From assembly GCF_000526235.1 (NCBI RefSeq), contig NZ_JAFR01000013.1, positions 1-64,000 on the forward strand: a stretch of 64,000 bases of DNA, given 5' to 3'. The stretch comes from Acholeplasma granularum ATCC 19168. GTDB taxonomy: Bacteria > Bacillota_I > Bacilli_A > Acholeplasmatales > Acholeplasmataceae. How positions within the stretch are numbered: position 1 is the stretch's first letter; each line of letters starts with the position of its first letter. A model generated the notes under the pieces. The model was not told the origin of the DNA and made no database searches. It saw nothing but the letters and a program-made list of their open reading frames with translations. Below, piece by piece: positions 8,061 through 16,983 of this stretch. Both the position numbers and the translations under genes were made by a program.

Positions 8061-9707
8061 ATGAAATTAGTTGTAATAGGTGCTGTTGCAGCAGGAACTT
8101 CAGCTGCTGCAAAGGCTAGAAGAAATGATGAGGATGCAAATATTGTAATCTATGAAAAGGATTTTGATATATCTTATTCTGGTTGTGGTATGCCTTATTT
8201 TTTAGGCGGCATGATAGATGATGCGAATCTACTAACACCTAGAGATCCAAAATATTTTAAAGATAAATATAATATTGATATATATGTAGGACATGAAGTT
8301 TTAGAAGTTTATACAAAAGATAAGACACTAAAGGTAAAAAACTTAAATACAGGAGATGAATTTTTAGATACTTACGATAAACTTATTTTTGCAACCGGTG
8401 CATCAGCATTTTTACCTAAAATTGAAGGTAATAATTTACCGCATGTATTCTCATTAAGAAATATAAAAAATATGCACCAAATACATAACTACATTCAATC
8501 AAACAATGTTAAAAGTGTATCTGTTGTTGGTAGTGGATTTATTGGATTAGAGCTTACTGAAAATTTCCGTGAAATTGGATTAGATGTTGTAGTTATTGAA
8601 AAAAATAGTCAAGTATCACCAGGATTAGATAGTGATATGGCATCGCACGTAGAAAAAGAATTATTAAAAAATGGTGTGCGTGTTTTAAAAAACTCTGAAG
8701 TTACAAAAATAAATGAAAATGAAATCATTGTAAATAATCATTCAAAAATAGAATCTCAAATGGTCATACTAGCAACTGGTGTTAAACCTAATGTCAATCT
8801 AGCTTTAAAAGCTGGCGTAAAAACAGGTGATTTAGGTGGTATATTGGTTGATGAAAAAATGCAGACAAATTTAGATGATATTTATGCTTGTGGAGATTGT
8901 ATTGAACATTACCATCTATTATTAAATAAAAATGTTTACAGACCTCTTGGTTCAACTGCTAATAAAACCGGAAGAATTGCAGGACATAATGCCTCAGGTG
9001 GAAACATGACCTTTAAAGGTGTATTAGGTACCTCTATTTATAAAATATTTGATTTAAGTGTTGCACAAACCGGTCTTACTGAAAAAGATGCTATAAATGA
9101 AAAATATGATTTCATAGTAAGTCACAATATAAAACCAAATAAACCAGAATACTTTGGTGGCAAAGAAATGGTTATTAAGGCGATTGCAGATAAAAATACA
9201 GGTCGTATTTTAGGTGCACAAATTATTGGCTATGAAGGTGTAGATAAGAGAATTGATGTTTTTGTAACAGCAATTACATTAGGGGCAACAGCAGAAAACC
9301 TAGTCGATCTAGATTTAGCTTATGCACCGCCTTTTGCTACAACTAAAGATCCTGTAATGTATACCGGTATGATATTAACCAATGCACTTAAACACGAAAG
9401 AAAACAATTAACACCATCTGAAGTATTAAAAATAATTGAATCAAATAATAACTATACAATCATAGATACAAGAGTACCTAAACAATATGAAGCAGGACAT
9501 ATTAAAAATGCAATTAATATTCCACACCAAGAATTAAGAGATAAACTTCATACTCTAGATAAAGAAAGCATCATTATTACATACTGTAACAAAGGTGTTA
9601 CAGGTAATGCAACTCAAAATATATTAATTAATCATAATTTTAAGAATGTTTATAGTATTGCAGGTGGATATAAAACATTTAAAAATTTTATCGAAAATAA
9701 GAAATAA
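8061..9707 (+). CDS. CoA-disulfide reductase-like flavoprotein fused to rhodanese domain
   Basis: A 548-aa protein. Residues 1-445 form a two-dinucleotide-binding-domain oxidoreductase: an N-terminal GAVAAGTSAA FAD site, a single redox Cys in SGCGMPYF (C42), VVGSGFIGLE for NAD(P)H and YACGDC near the second FAD site. Residues 455-548 are a rhodanese domain with active-site loop CNKGVTG (C509). CoADR-Rhd fusions reduce CoA disulfides, polysulfides or persulfides. The gene sits 16 nt after arsR in an apparent three-gene unit, so the thiol/persulfide activity is probably linked to metalloid or thiol stress (inference). AAAGGAG precedes the ATG. Confidence 0.88.
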   Translation: MKLVVIGAVAAGTSAAAKARRNDEDANIVIYEKDFDISYSGCGMPYFLGGMIDDANLLTPRDPKYFKDKYNIDIYVGHEVLEVYTKDKTLKVKNLNTGDEFLDTYDKLIFATGASAFLPKIEGNNLPHVFSLRNIKNMHQIHNYIQSNNVKSVSVVGSGFIGLELTENFREIGLDVVVIEKNSQVSPGLDSDMASHVEKELLKNGVRVLKNSEVTKINENEIIVNNHSKIESQMVILATGVKPNVNLALKAGVKTGDLGGILVDEKMQTNLDDIYACGDCIEHYHLLLNKNVYRPLGSTANKTGRIAGHNASGGNMTFKGVLGTSIYKIFDLSVAQTGLTEKDAINEKYDFIVSHNIKPNKPEYFGGKEMVIKAIADKNTGRILGAQIIGYEGVDKRIDVFVTAITLGATAENLVDLDLAYAPPFATTKDPVMYTGMILTNALKHERKQLTPSEVLKIIESNNNYTIIDTRVPKQYEAGHIKNAINIPHQELRDKLHTLDKESIIITYCNKGVTGNATQNILINHNFKNVYSIAGGYKTFKNFIENKK

Positions 9708-9718
9708 AATTTAATTTT

Positions 9719-9762
9719 AGACCTAATATGATACTTTAATAAAAGTAATGTTAGGTCTTTTA
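9719..9762 (+). terminator. Terminator after the CoADR-rhodanese gene
   Basis: The outer stem AGACCTAA/TTAGGTCT encloses an inner TACTTT/AAAGTA pairing and is followed by a T-rich tract. Confidence 0.85.
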
Positions 9763-9790
9763 TATTTCAAAAAAAATATTTTAAGAAAAC

Positions 9791-9848
9791 ACATTGACAG
9801 CTATCGATATGAGATATATAATTAACATATTGATAGTTGTCGATATGT
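9791..9848 (+). promoter_or_regulatory. Consensus promoter with two ArsR-type operators
   Basis: TTGACA (9794-9799), a 17-bp spacer and TATAAT (9817-9822) form a perfect sigma-A-type promoter. One imperfect palindrome, ACATTGACA-GC-TATCGATAT (9791-9810), covers the -35 and spacer. A better one, ACATATTGATA-GT-TGTCGATATGT (9825-9848), lies just after the -10. A repressor bound at either site would block RNA polymerase. The core matches the operator at 7029-7048. Confidence 0.8.
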
Positions 9849-9867
9849 TAAAAATTAAGGAGTTAAT

Positions 9868-10218
9868 ATGGACTTATCTTATGCTGATTTTGTACCAATG
9901 ATTAAAGCAATTTCTGATGAAACCAGATTAAAAATTTTAGATATGTTATCATGTGGCCAGATGTGCGCATGTGATCTTTTAGAGTTTGTTCATATATCTC
10001 AATCAACATTAAGTTATCACATGAAGATACTAACAGATGCACAATTAGTTGTTGCAAAAAAAGAAGGTTCTTGGGTAAAGTATGCATTAAATCAAGATAG
10101 TCATAAAAAATTAATAATATTTTTTCTTAAGCTAACTCAAGATAAAGATGATTGTGTATGTAAAGATCTAAATTCTAATTTAAAGAGTTTATTATCTGCT
10201 GATAATAAACAAAATTAG
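9868..10218 (+). CDS. arsR: ArsR/SmtB-family metalloid-sensing repressor (second copy)
   Basis: A 116-aa winged-helix repressor, a paralogue of the one at 7730. SDETRLKIL is followed by MCACDLLEF (CxC), the recognition helix SQSTLSYHMKIL and the wing KKEGSWVKYAL. A second Cys pair near the C-terminus (DCVC) could add a metal or metalloid ligand. It is the first gene of a three-gene unit with the permease and redox protein and lies directly behind a perfect promoter flanked by palindromes, so autoregulation is likely. AAGGAG precedes the ATG. Confidence 0.9.
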   Translation: MDLSYADFVPMIKAISDETRLKILDMLSCGQMCACDLLEFVHISQSTLSYHMKILTDAQLVVAKKEGSWVKYALNQDSHKKLIIFFLKLTQDKDDCVCKDLNSNLKSLLSADNKQN

Positions 10219-10237
10219 TTAATTTTTAGGAGTAAAT

Positions 10238-11257
10238 ATGAATATTATTAAATCAATAATTGAATATATATCAAATCAAGTATTAGGTATGAGATGGTTA
10301 AATGACCTTATTGGTAATCTAATAGATATGATGTTTGGAACTGATTTTGCTAACGGAAGATGGGGTTTATCGATTCAGTTTTTTATCTATGACTTTATTA
10401 AGATAGGAATTTTATTATGTGTAATGATTTTTATCATTTCATATATTCAAAGCTATTTTCCACCCGAAAGAACAAAAAGAATTCTCGGACGATTTAAAGG
10501 AATTGGTGCAAATATAATTGGAGCACTACTAGGTACTGTAACTCCATTTTGTAGTTGTTCATCTATACCGATTTTTATTGGGTTTACTCGAGCAGGGTTA
10601 TCAAGTGGTGTGACTTTTTCATTTTTAATTTCAAGCCCACTTGTTGATTTAGGTGCTTTAGTACTAATTACTAGTGTATTTGGGTTTGATATTGCTTTAG
10701 CATATGTGGTTGCTGGATTAGTTATTGCAGTTATAGGTGGCACAATTATAGAAAAAACAGGTATTGGAAATCATATTCAAGATTTTGTTTATAATGGTGA
10801 AAACATAGATACTGAATCTCCAACACTCACAACTAAGGAGCGTATGATCTATGCAAAAGAAGAAACTTTATCAACATATAAAAAGGTGTTTTGGTATATT
10901 GTTATTGGTGTGGGAATTGGAAGTATCATACATAACTGGATACCTGAAACATGGATTCAAGCAGTATTAGGTCAAGATAATCCGTTTTCTGTACTGATTG
11001 CAACCTTAGTTGGGGCGCCATTTTATGCAGATATTTTTGGAACATTACCTATTGCTGAAGCATTATTCTTAAAAGGTGTAGGTTTAGGTACGATTATGGC
11101 TTTTATGATGGCGGTAACTACACTATCCATACCATCGTTAATTATGTTAAATAGAGTGGTTAAGAAAAAATTATTAGTTACATTTATAATGGTTGTCATG
11201 ATAGGTATTATCGTAATAGGATATGGATTTAACTTCTTACAAATAAAATTAAATTAA
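10238..11257 (+). CDS. arsP: ArsP-type permease (COG0701 family)
   Basis: A 339-aa membrane permease with about eight to ten hydrophobic segments. The family signature is clear: TVTPFCSCSSIPIF with C105 and C107, followed by GLSSGVTFSFLISSPL. A second-half repeat contains GAPFYADIFGTLPIAEAL. Characterised ArsP members export trivalent organoarsenicals; others in COG0701 are called only 'permease'. The ArsR gene just upstream supports metalloid export, but the substrate is inferred. No ArsB, Acr3, ArsA or ArsC is seen in the locus. TAGGAG precedes the ATG. Confidence 0.85.
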   Translation: MNIIKSIIEYISNQVLGMRWLNDLIGNLIDMMFGTDFANGRWGLSIQFFIYDFIKIGILLCVMIFIISYIQSYFPPERTKRILGRFKGIGANIIGALLGTVTPFCSCSSIPIFIGFTRAGLSSGVTFSFLISSPLVDLGALVLITSVFGFDIALAYVVAGLVIAVIGGTIIEKTGIGNHIQDFVYNGENIDTESPTLTTKERMIYAKEETLSTYKKVFWYIVIGVGIGSIIHNWIPETWIQAVLGQDNPFSVLIATLVGAPFYADIFGTLPIAEALFLKGVGLGTIMAFMMAVTTLSIPSLIMLNRVVKKKLLVTFIMVVMIGIIVIGYGFNFLQIKLN

Positions 11258-11272
11258 AAGGAGAAAATGAAT

Positions 11273-11512
11273 ATGAAAATACAAGCATTAGGTGGTTGTT
11301 GCAAAAAATCAACAGCAAATTATGAAAATGCAGTAGAGGCTGCAAAGATTTGTGGAATTACTGAAGTAGTAGAACAGGTCTCTGATATGAATGAGATTAT
11401 GAAGCATGGTGTATTAAGTACACCGGGTTTAGTTATTAATGGAAAAGTTGTATCTTCAGGTAGAGTATTAAAAACTGAGCAAATTGTAGAATTCATCAAA
11501 AATAATTTATAA
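11273..11512 (+). CDS. Small thioredoxin-fold redox protein with permease partner
   Basis: A 79-aa thioredoxin-fold protein of the 'redox-active disulfide' type often encoded next to COG0701 permeases. The fold is supported by the N-terminal beta strand, the cis-Pro motif STPGLVING and the final helix. The active site is odd. Where relatives have CxxC, this one reads GGCCKKS: vicinal C9-C10 and Ser at 13, with another Cys at 27. That suggests a CxxS or CC arrangement (inference). Start 11273 is chosen over ATG 11267 because AAGGAG (11258-11263) lies 9 nt from it but only 3 nt from the first ATG. Confidence 0.8.
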   Translation: MKIQALGGCCKKSTANYENAVEAAKICGITEVVEQVSDMNEIMKHGVLSTPGLVINGKVVSSGRVLKTEQIVEFIKNNL

Positions 11513-11522
11513 ATCTAAATTT

Positions 11523-11567
11523 AAAAAAACTAGAGTATATGTGTATTCATACACCTACTCTAGTTTT
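11523..11567. terminator. Bidirectional terminator between the ars locus and the UDG-family gene
   Basis: The stem AAAAAACTAGAGTA/TACTCTAGTTTTTT has A and T tracts on both sides and can end transcription in both directions. It overlaps the last codons of the minus-strand gene. Confidence 0.85.
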
Positions 11568-12159
11568 TTTCATTTAATATTTTATGAACATATGATTTGA
11601 GTTCTAATAAAACTTCTTGTTCAAACCATGGATTTTTAATAAACCATCTTAAGTTTAGTGGCGATGGATGTGGTAATACAAAGAATTTAGGAAGAAATAA
11701 TTGGTAATTTTTAATATTTTCTGTTAAGTTTTTCTTACTTAAATTACCTAAATAATATTTTTGAGCATAATTTCCAATAAGAATAATTAGTTTTACATTC
11801 TTTAATTCATTTAAAATTTTTGGATGCCATTTTTGTGCAAATCCTTTTCTAGGAGGCAGGTCACCAGTTTTTCCTTTACCAGGATAATAAAAGTCCATGG
11901 GTAGTTGAGCAAAGTTTGATGTATCATAAAAGTTAGATTCATCTACACCCAACCAAGATCTTAATCGGTTTCCACTTTTATCTTGCCAGGCAACATTTTT
12001 ATTTTGGGTCTTTAATCCAGGTGCTTGTCCTACAATAATAATCTTAGACTTACTACTTACTTGATATAAAGGTAACCAACCCATGTTTGTATAATCTTTT
12101 TGTTCAGGGTCATTTATGATATCTAATCTAATTTCTTTAAGCTTATCTTTAGACTTCAT
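11560..12159 (-). CDS. Uracil-DNA glycosylase superfamily protein
   Basis: A 199-aa single-domain protein. It shows the UDG-superfamily signposts GQAPG (about residues 45-49) and, late in the sequence, HPSPLN followed by W. The central region has SGNRLRSWL and PPRKGFAQKW. This spacing fits the family found in Firmicutes and COG1573 relatives, which either excise deaminated or oxidised bases or have no shown activity. No four-Cys iron-sulphur cluster of family 4/5 UDGs is visible. It is downstream of the membrane-protein gene by 6 nt on the same strand, so the two are probably co-transcribed. Confidence 0.78.
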   Translation of the reverse strand: MKSKDKLKEIRLDIINDPEQKDYTNMGWLPLYQVSSKSKIIIVGQAPGLKTQNKNVAWQDKSGNRLRSWLGVDESNFYDTSNFAQLPMDFYYPGKGKTGDLPPRKGFAQKWHPKILNELKNVKLIILIGNYAQKYYLGNLSKKNLTENIKNYQLFLPKFFVLPHPSPLNLRWFIKNPWFEQEVLLELKSYVHKILNEKN

Positions 12160-12165
12160 AATTAT

Positions 12166-13017
12166 CTACACCGTTTTATCTACAAATGGCATGCCCTTTA
12201 ATATGAAGTTTGCTGAGTTGATTTTATAAGTATTTGTTAAATCGCCTTCAATTTGAAGTGGGTTAGTAAAATAAAGTTCACTCATACCATTAATACCTAC
12301 ACCTAATAAACTGGTAATTGTCATATCCATTTTAATCTTAGAAAATACGTTTATTAGATGTGGGTCAAAAAAACTACTTTCCTTTCTTACAATTAAGTTT
12401 ATGATGACATTATTTCTTTTTGTTTGTTCATTAAATAATAAAAATGCACGAGCATAAGCATGATTTGTTGGTGGAACAAAGAAGTATCTTCTATTTTCAC
12501 GTTCAAAGTATATTTGTTTAAATGTAATTTTTGAAATCATTTTACCTTCAATGACACGGTAAGGTATTTTAAATGAGAAAAAATTATAGTTTTCAATATT
12601 ACTAGAAACATGATTAATATCAATACCTTCTTCAACCATGTGAAAAATATAGTCCTTTTTTTGTACATAACGCTCAATATATCTTTCAGATTCATTATAA
12701 ATTAACATACGATCCATAAACTCTATAATCGAATAGTTTGATGCTGTAAACTGCATTTCTCTAAATAGTTCGGCACGCTTATTAACATCATCATTTATTT
12801 GGCTAACTGTTGTATTATGCTGTAGAATAAGTAAGCTAAAAAAAGTACTTGAAACAAATGCACCGAAAGCTATAATGATTGCTGCAATACGTATACCGAT
12901 TACATCAATTGTAGATGCTAAAAATTCGTCAAAAACAAGGGCAAGCATTGAAAATATAAATACGAGTACACTAGCCGTTATAACAATCTTAAATATTAAT
13001 CTTTGTTTGTTTTTCAT
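12166..13017 (-). CDS. Membrane-anchored protein of unknown function
   Basis: A 283-aa protein that I do not recognise. Two transmembrane helices lie at about residues 9-30 and 38-66. The remaining 210 residues are predicted to be cytoplasmic (rich in charged residues, no signal peptide) and begin with a helical, charged stretch. It is the first gene of a pair with the UDG-family gene (6-nt gap). Candidate roles cannot be narrowed from the sequence. Confidence 0.8.
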   Translation of the reverse strand: MKNKQRLIFKIVITASVLVFIFSMLALVFDEFLASTIDVIGIRIAAIIIAFGAFVSSTFFSLLILQHNTTVSQINDDVNKRAELFREMQFTASNYSIIEFMDRMLIYNESERYIERYVQKKDYIFHMVEEGIDINHVSSNIENYNFFSFKIPYRVIEGKMISKITFKQIYFERENRRYFFVPPTNHAYARAFLLFNEQTKRNNVIINLIVRKESSFFDPHLINVFSKIKMDMTITSLLGVGINGMSELYFTNPLQIEGDLTNTYKINSANFILKGMPFVDKTV

Positions 13018-13083
13018 TGAAGATGACCCCCTAGTAAATGATATTATACGCTAAATAAATAAAATTGATATCTCAAATAATTT

Positions 13084-13980
13084 TTAAAATGATAATTTAA
13101 ATTTATCATTATTAAATAGTACATATAAAACGTTATGAATGATTAAAAAGCCTAAAATAAATATCCATGTAAATGCCTTTGATAAAACATTTAAATGATT
13201 GAATATATTTAAGAAGTTCCATGAATTAAGTCTTATAAAACGACCCAAATAAATACCAAAACTAGATAATAAAAATATGCTTTCAATAATTATTAATTTT
13301 AAATGTTTGGATTTGATATTAAATGTATTTAATATATTTTGAAAAGATTTGATACCTAAAATACCACCATATAAACTCAGTATAGAAATAGAAAATAATA
13401 CAACCCAAGACTCTATATCATATATATATGTATTTAAAGACAAATCACTGGGATTTGAAAAGAATAAATAATTTTGTAGGTGGATAAAATCTGTAAATAT
13501 ATAAAATGTATTTGGTAAGAATAATAACCACACTAACAATAATAAGTACTTTAATATTTTGAATCTTAAAACAAATTTTGTGGTAGTTATTTTTGATATA
13601 AAATATGCAAAATAAGCTAATAAAATATTAAAATTTAAAAATAAGAGTAATCCATTAGAAAATTTAATTGCTAACATTATAAGTATATAATTTAATAAAA
13701 TAGTTATAAATAAAAACTTAAAATCAACTAAAAATGAGATAAAATCATTTATTACTTTTAATTTATTTTTGCTAAATATGAAAAATCCTAAACTGATTAA
13801 GGATATTATTAAACTAGAGTAAATTAGACTAATGAATAGTGTTGTAACAATAGTTATTATTAAAGTACTCGTGGATAAATAATTTCCAAATATTAAATTT
13901 AAAAATATAATACCTAAAAAAATAAAGATAGTGAAACTGATTACAAATATTGTAATTGAGTTTTTAAGATAATGTTTCAT
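13084..13980 (-). CDS. DUF1361 family membrane protein
   Basis: A 298-aa, very hydrophobic protein with about eight membrane segments. The central motif LPNTFYIFTDFIHL matches the LPNxxYxxTDLxHL pattern of DUF1361, a family of unknown function found in Gram-positives. It lies 66 bases upstream of the two-gene minus unit and may belong to the same transcript. It is transcribed divergently from speA; the 168-base gap between them is extremely A+T-rich and holds the start regions of both. Confidence 0.75.
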   Translation of the reverse strand: MKHYLKNSITIFVISFTIFIFLGIIFLNLIFGNYLSTSTLIITIVTTLFISLIYSSLIISLISLGFFIFSKNKLKVINDFISFLVDFKFLFITILLNYILIMLAIKFSNGLLLFLNFNILLAYFAYFISKITTTKFVLRFKILKYLLLLVWLLFLPNTFYIFTDFIHLQNYLFFSNPSDLSLNTYIYDIESWVVLFSISILSLYGGILGIKSFQNILNTFNIKSKHLKLIIIESIFLLSSFGIYLGRFIRLNSWNFLNIFNHLNVLSKAFTWIFILGFLIIHNVLYVLFNNDKFKLSF

Positions 13981-14148
13981 TAATTTGTCCTTATATGTTT
14001 GGTATAAGTAATTATAACATTAACCATTACAAATTTTATATTATAATAAATTATTAATGTATTTTAACATTAGTAACTACACGTATGAATGTAAAATATT
14101 ATGGTATGATAATCATATAAAATCAATAGATAAAAGGAGCGTGAATCA

Positions 14149-15624
14149 GTGGCAAAATTAGATCAGAAAAAAACACCCTTTTTTGACAAAATTAAAGCAT
14201 ATGGAAAATCAGGAACAACACCTTTAGATGTTCCAGGACATAAATTAGGTTCTATTCATAATGAATTTAGAGAGTATTTAGGTACGAATGCATTTTTACT
14301 GGATGCAAATGCACCAAGAGGCTTAGATAATTTATCTAAACCAAAAGGTGTTATAAAAGAGGCACAAGCCTTAGCTGCAGATGCTTTTGGTGCAGACCAT
14401 GCATATTTTTTATTAAATGGTACCTCACAAGGTATTATGGCAATGATTATGGCATCTGTTCGAGCAAAGGAAAAAATCATTATTCCAAGAAATGTGCATA
14501 AGTCAGCAATTAATGGACTAATTCTATCAGGTGCAATGCCAATTTTTATGAAACCTTATATTGATACCGAATTAGGGATAGCCAATGGCATTGATATTGA
14601 TGAACTAAAAGAAACCATTGAAGAACATCCGGATGCTAAAGCGATATTTGTAATTAACCCAACATATTTTGGAGTGGCATCTAACCTAAAAGAAATTGTA
14701 AAAATAGCCCATGAACATAATATGTTAGTACTATGTGATGAGGCACATGGTTCACATTTTATTTTTAATGATAAGTTACCCATGTCTGCAATGGAAGCAG
14801 GTGCTGATATGGCTGCAGGTAGTATTCATAAAACAATTGGTTCTTTAACACAGTCATCAATACTACTTACCAAAGGAAACTTAGTTGAACCATCTAGAGT
14901 TCAATCTACACTTAATGTATTACAAACTACATCACCTTCATCTTTATTTATGGCATCACTGGATACAGCTAGAAGTTTTATGGCAACAAAAGGAAGTAAA
15001 CTTTTAGATAACCTAATTCAAATGGCTGATGAAGCTCGTAAAGAGATTAATCAAATTGATGGATTTAAAGCGATTACTAAATCAGACATTATAAATCAAA
15101 AAGGTTTTGACTATGATGAAACAAAAATAATGGTTAAAGTATCTGATATAGGAATTACTGGATTTGAAGCATATAATTTATTAAGCATGGAATCTAATAT
15201 TCAAATGGAATTAGCTGAAACACATTTAGTACTAGCAGTATTATCAATTGGTACAACAAAAAAAGATTTAGATAATTTTGTTAGTGGATTGAAAAAATTA
15301 AAAGACTATCAAAAGGATATAAAAATTAAACATAAAATTAGATTTACATATCCAGATAGTTATACAAGGCCTCGTGAGGCCTATCATGCACCTAAAAAGT
15401 ATGTTCGATTGGAAGATGCTTTAAATGAGGTAGCAGCAGAAAATATTATGGTATATCCACCAGGTATCCCACTAGTCATACCTGGTGAAATTATTAACCA
15501 AGAAATTCTAGATGATTTAGAATTTTACATGGAACAAGGATCAACCATACTCTCTGATACAGAGGATGGTTATATAAAAGTTGTCGATAAAGACCTATGG
15601 TATAAATATGAGGGAGATTTATGA
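14149..15624 (+). CDS. speA: Arginine decarboxylase, Bacillus SpeA type (PLP)
   Basis: A 491-aa PLP-dependent Orn/Lys/Arg decarboxylase of the short Bacillus type. Features are DVPGHKLG near the N-terminus, NGTSQGI, the DEAHGSH cofactor aspartate segment and the Schiff-base lysine in SIHKTIGS. Substrate choice between Arg, Lys and Orn is not certain from motifs. The agmatinase gene overlaps it by 4 nt (ATGA), which makes arginine decarboxylation to agmatine by far the best reading. The start is GTG at 14149 with AAAGGAG upstream. It is cytoplasmic and provides the first step of putrescine synthesis. Confidence 0.9.
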   Translation: MAKLDQKKTPFFDKIKAYGKSGTTPLDVPGHKLGSIHNEFREYLGTNAFLLDANAPRGLDNLSKPKGVIKEAQALAADAFGADHAYFLLNGTSQGIMAMIMASVRAKEKIIIPRNVHKSAINGLILSGAMPIFMKPYIDTELGIANGIDIDELKETIEEHPDAKAIFVINPTYFGVASNLKEIVKIAHEHNMLVLCDEAHGSHFIFNDKLPMSAMEAGADMAAGSIHKTIGSLTQSSILLTKGNLVEPSRVQSTLNVLQTTSPSSLFMASLDTARSFMATKGSKLLDNLIQMADEARKEINQIDGFKAITKSDIINQKGFDYDETKIMVKVSDIGITGFEAYNLLSMESNIQMELAETHLVLAVLSIGTTKKDLDNFVSGLKKLKDYQKDIKIKHKIRFTYPDSYTRPREAYHAPKKYVRLEDALNEVAAENIMVYPPGIPLVIPGEIINQEILDDLEFYMEQGSTILSDTEDGYIKVVDKDLWYKYEGDL

Positions 15625-16493
15625 AGTTAAATAAAGTTGATTTATCGTTTCAATCCTGCCAATCTGAATATGATGAGGCAGATGTTGTAATATTTTCTGT
15701 ACCAATGGATGCTACCACATCCTTTAGACCAGGTACAAGATTTGCAGGAAATGCAATAAGAGTAGATTCGATAGGTGTTGAATGGTATTCACCTTACCGT
15801 GATGCCGATTTAAAAGATTATAAAACGGTAGATACAGGAGACTTAGATTTACCAATAGGACATGTAGAAGATGCACTAGACGTTGTCTATAATGCTACTA
15901 AAACAATCATCAATGATAATAAACTACCTATGATGATTGGTGGAGAGCATTTGGTAACTTATCCAGTACTTAAAGCGCTTCATGAAAAATATAGTGATCT
16001 ACATGTAATACATTTAGACGCGCATACAGATTTAAGAGAAGAGTTTTTTGGTAGAGCACTTTCACATGCTACATTTATGAGGCAAGCACATAAATTCATA
16101 GGAGACCACAAAATATTTCAATTTGGTATAAGAAGTGGTGATAAACATGAATTTGAGTGGGCAAAAAAACATATATTTCAAAGAAAATTTGATTTTGATG
16201 GTCTAGATGAAATTGTTGATCAAATTAAGGATAAACCAGTTTATATTACAATAGATTTAGATGTATTAGATCCTGCAGTATTCCCAGGTACTGGAACACC
16301 AGAACCGGGTGGTATGCAATATAAGGATTTATTGTGGGCATTTGATCAATTTGAAAAGTTAAATAATATTGTTGGTGCTGATATTGTTGAACTTTCCCCA
16401 TACTTAGATCCAAGTGGCGCATCAAATGCTGTAGCAGCAAAATCACTCAGAGAATTAATCTTAATTCTTCATAAAAATAAATCAAAAAGATAA
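15621..16493 (+). CDS. speB: Agmatinase
   Basis: A 290-aa ureohydrolase. The binuclear manganese site motifs are all present: GGEH, DAHTD and DLDVLDP. The length and lack of an arginase-type loop fit agmatinase, which hydrolyses agmatine to putrescine and urea. It is translationally coupled to speA through an ATGA overlap. A potABCD polyamine uptake operon is encoded about 26 kb away in the same window. A terminator follows directly. Confidence 0.9.
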   Translation: MKLNKVDLSFQSCQSEYDEADVVIFSVPMDATTSFRPGTRFAGNAIRVDSIGVEWYSPYRDADLKDYKTVDTGDLDLPIGHVEDALDVVYNATKTIINDNKLPMMIGGEHLVTYPVLKALHEKYSDLHVIHLDAHTDLREEFFGRALSHATFMRQAHKFIGDHKIFQFGIRSGDKHEFEWAKKHIFQRKFDFDGLDEIVDQIKDKPVYITIDLDVLDPAVFPGTGTPEPGGMQYKDLLWAFDQFEKLNNIVGADIVELSPYLDPSGASNAVAAKSLRELILILHKNKSKR

Positions 16494-16498
16494 AACTA

Positions 16499-16535
16499 AA
16501 CTTGTAGTTTCTAGATGAAATTACAAGTTTTTCTT
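16499..16535 (+). terminator. Terminator after speAB
   Basis: The stem AACTTGTAGTTTC/GAAATTACAAGTT is followed by TTTTCTTTATTTT. It begins 6 bases after the agmatinase stop. Confidence 0.87.
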
Positions 16536-16614
16536 TATTTTTCCCATAAAAAACCAAAATTAAATGAAACAAAAGTATGAACTTTTATTCATAAAATAAA
16601 ATGATAAAAATATA

Positions 16615-16644
16615 TTGAATAAAGTAACACAAATGTGTTACAAT
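16615..16644 (+). promoter_or_regulatory. Promoter and perfect 18-bp palindromic operator of the RelB-Fic pair
   Basis: TTGAAT (16615-16620), an 18-bp spacer and TACAAT (16639-16644) form the promoter. The palindrome GTAACACA-AA-TGTGTTAC (16624-16641) covers the spacer and enters the -10. RelB/DinJ-type antitoxins bind such sites as ribbon-helix-helix dimers, so this is a likely autoregulatory operator. Because the promoter occupies the region, the upstream TTG start is ruled out. Confidence 0.8.
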
Positions 16645-16659
16645 AAGGTTGGTGATGAA

Positions 16660-16983
16660 ATGAAAAAAACAGAATACATCAACGTAAGAATTGATGAAGA
16701 TACTAAAACTAAGGCAGAAGAAATCTTAAAAAACTTTAATCTAAGAATATCTGATGCCATAAATATATTTTTAAGACAGGTTGTAATTGAAGAAGGTATT
16801 CCTTTTGAAGTAAAACTTCCTCAGTATGAAAGAGCGTATAAAGAACTTGAAAAGGCTATTTCTTATAATGCTTTTGGTGGTGGTATACCAAGTGAATATG
16901 CAAATAATATATTGAAATTATATGCCAAAGACATCATAGATTTTGAGACGGCTGTCTTTGCATTAAATAGGAAAATACGATGA
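16660..16983 (+). CDS. RelB/DinJ-type antitoxin (ribbon-helix-helix)
   Basis: A 107-aa protein. The N-terminus (MKKTEYINVRIDEDTKTKA) and the following LRISDAINIFLRQVVIEEGIPF form the typical RelB/DinJ ribbon-helix-helix DNA-binding domain. The C-terminal part (about 55-107) is a variable toxin-binding region. The next gene encodes a Fic protein and overlaps by 4 nt. RelB/DinJ antitoxins usually pair with RelE/YafQ toxins, so a Fic partner is less usual. It probably represses its own operon through the palindrome at 16624-16641. The start is set by the promoter position just upstream. Confidence 0.85.
   Translation: MKKTEYINVRIDEDTKTKAEEILKNFNLRISDAINIFLRQVVIEEGIPFEVKLPQYERAYKELEKAISYNAFGGGIPSEYANNILKLYAKDIIDFETAVFALNRKIR

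Noticed and set aside
16615-16659. N-terminal extension of the RelB-type antitoxin from TTG 16615
   Set aside because: The segment contains a -35/-10 pair and a perfect palindrome, so it is promoter DNA.
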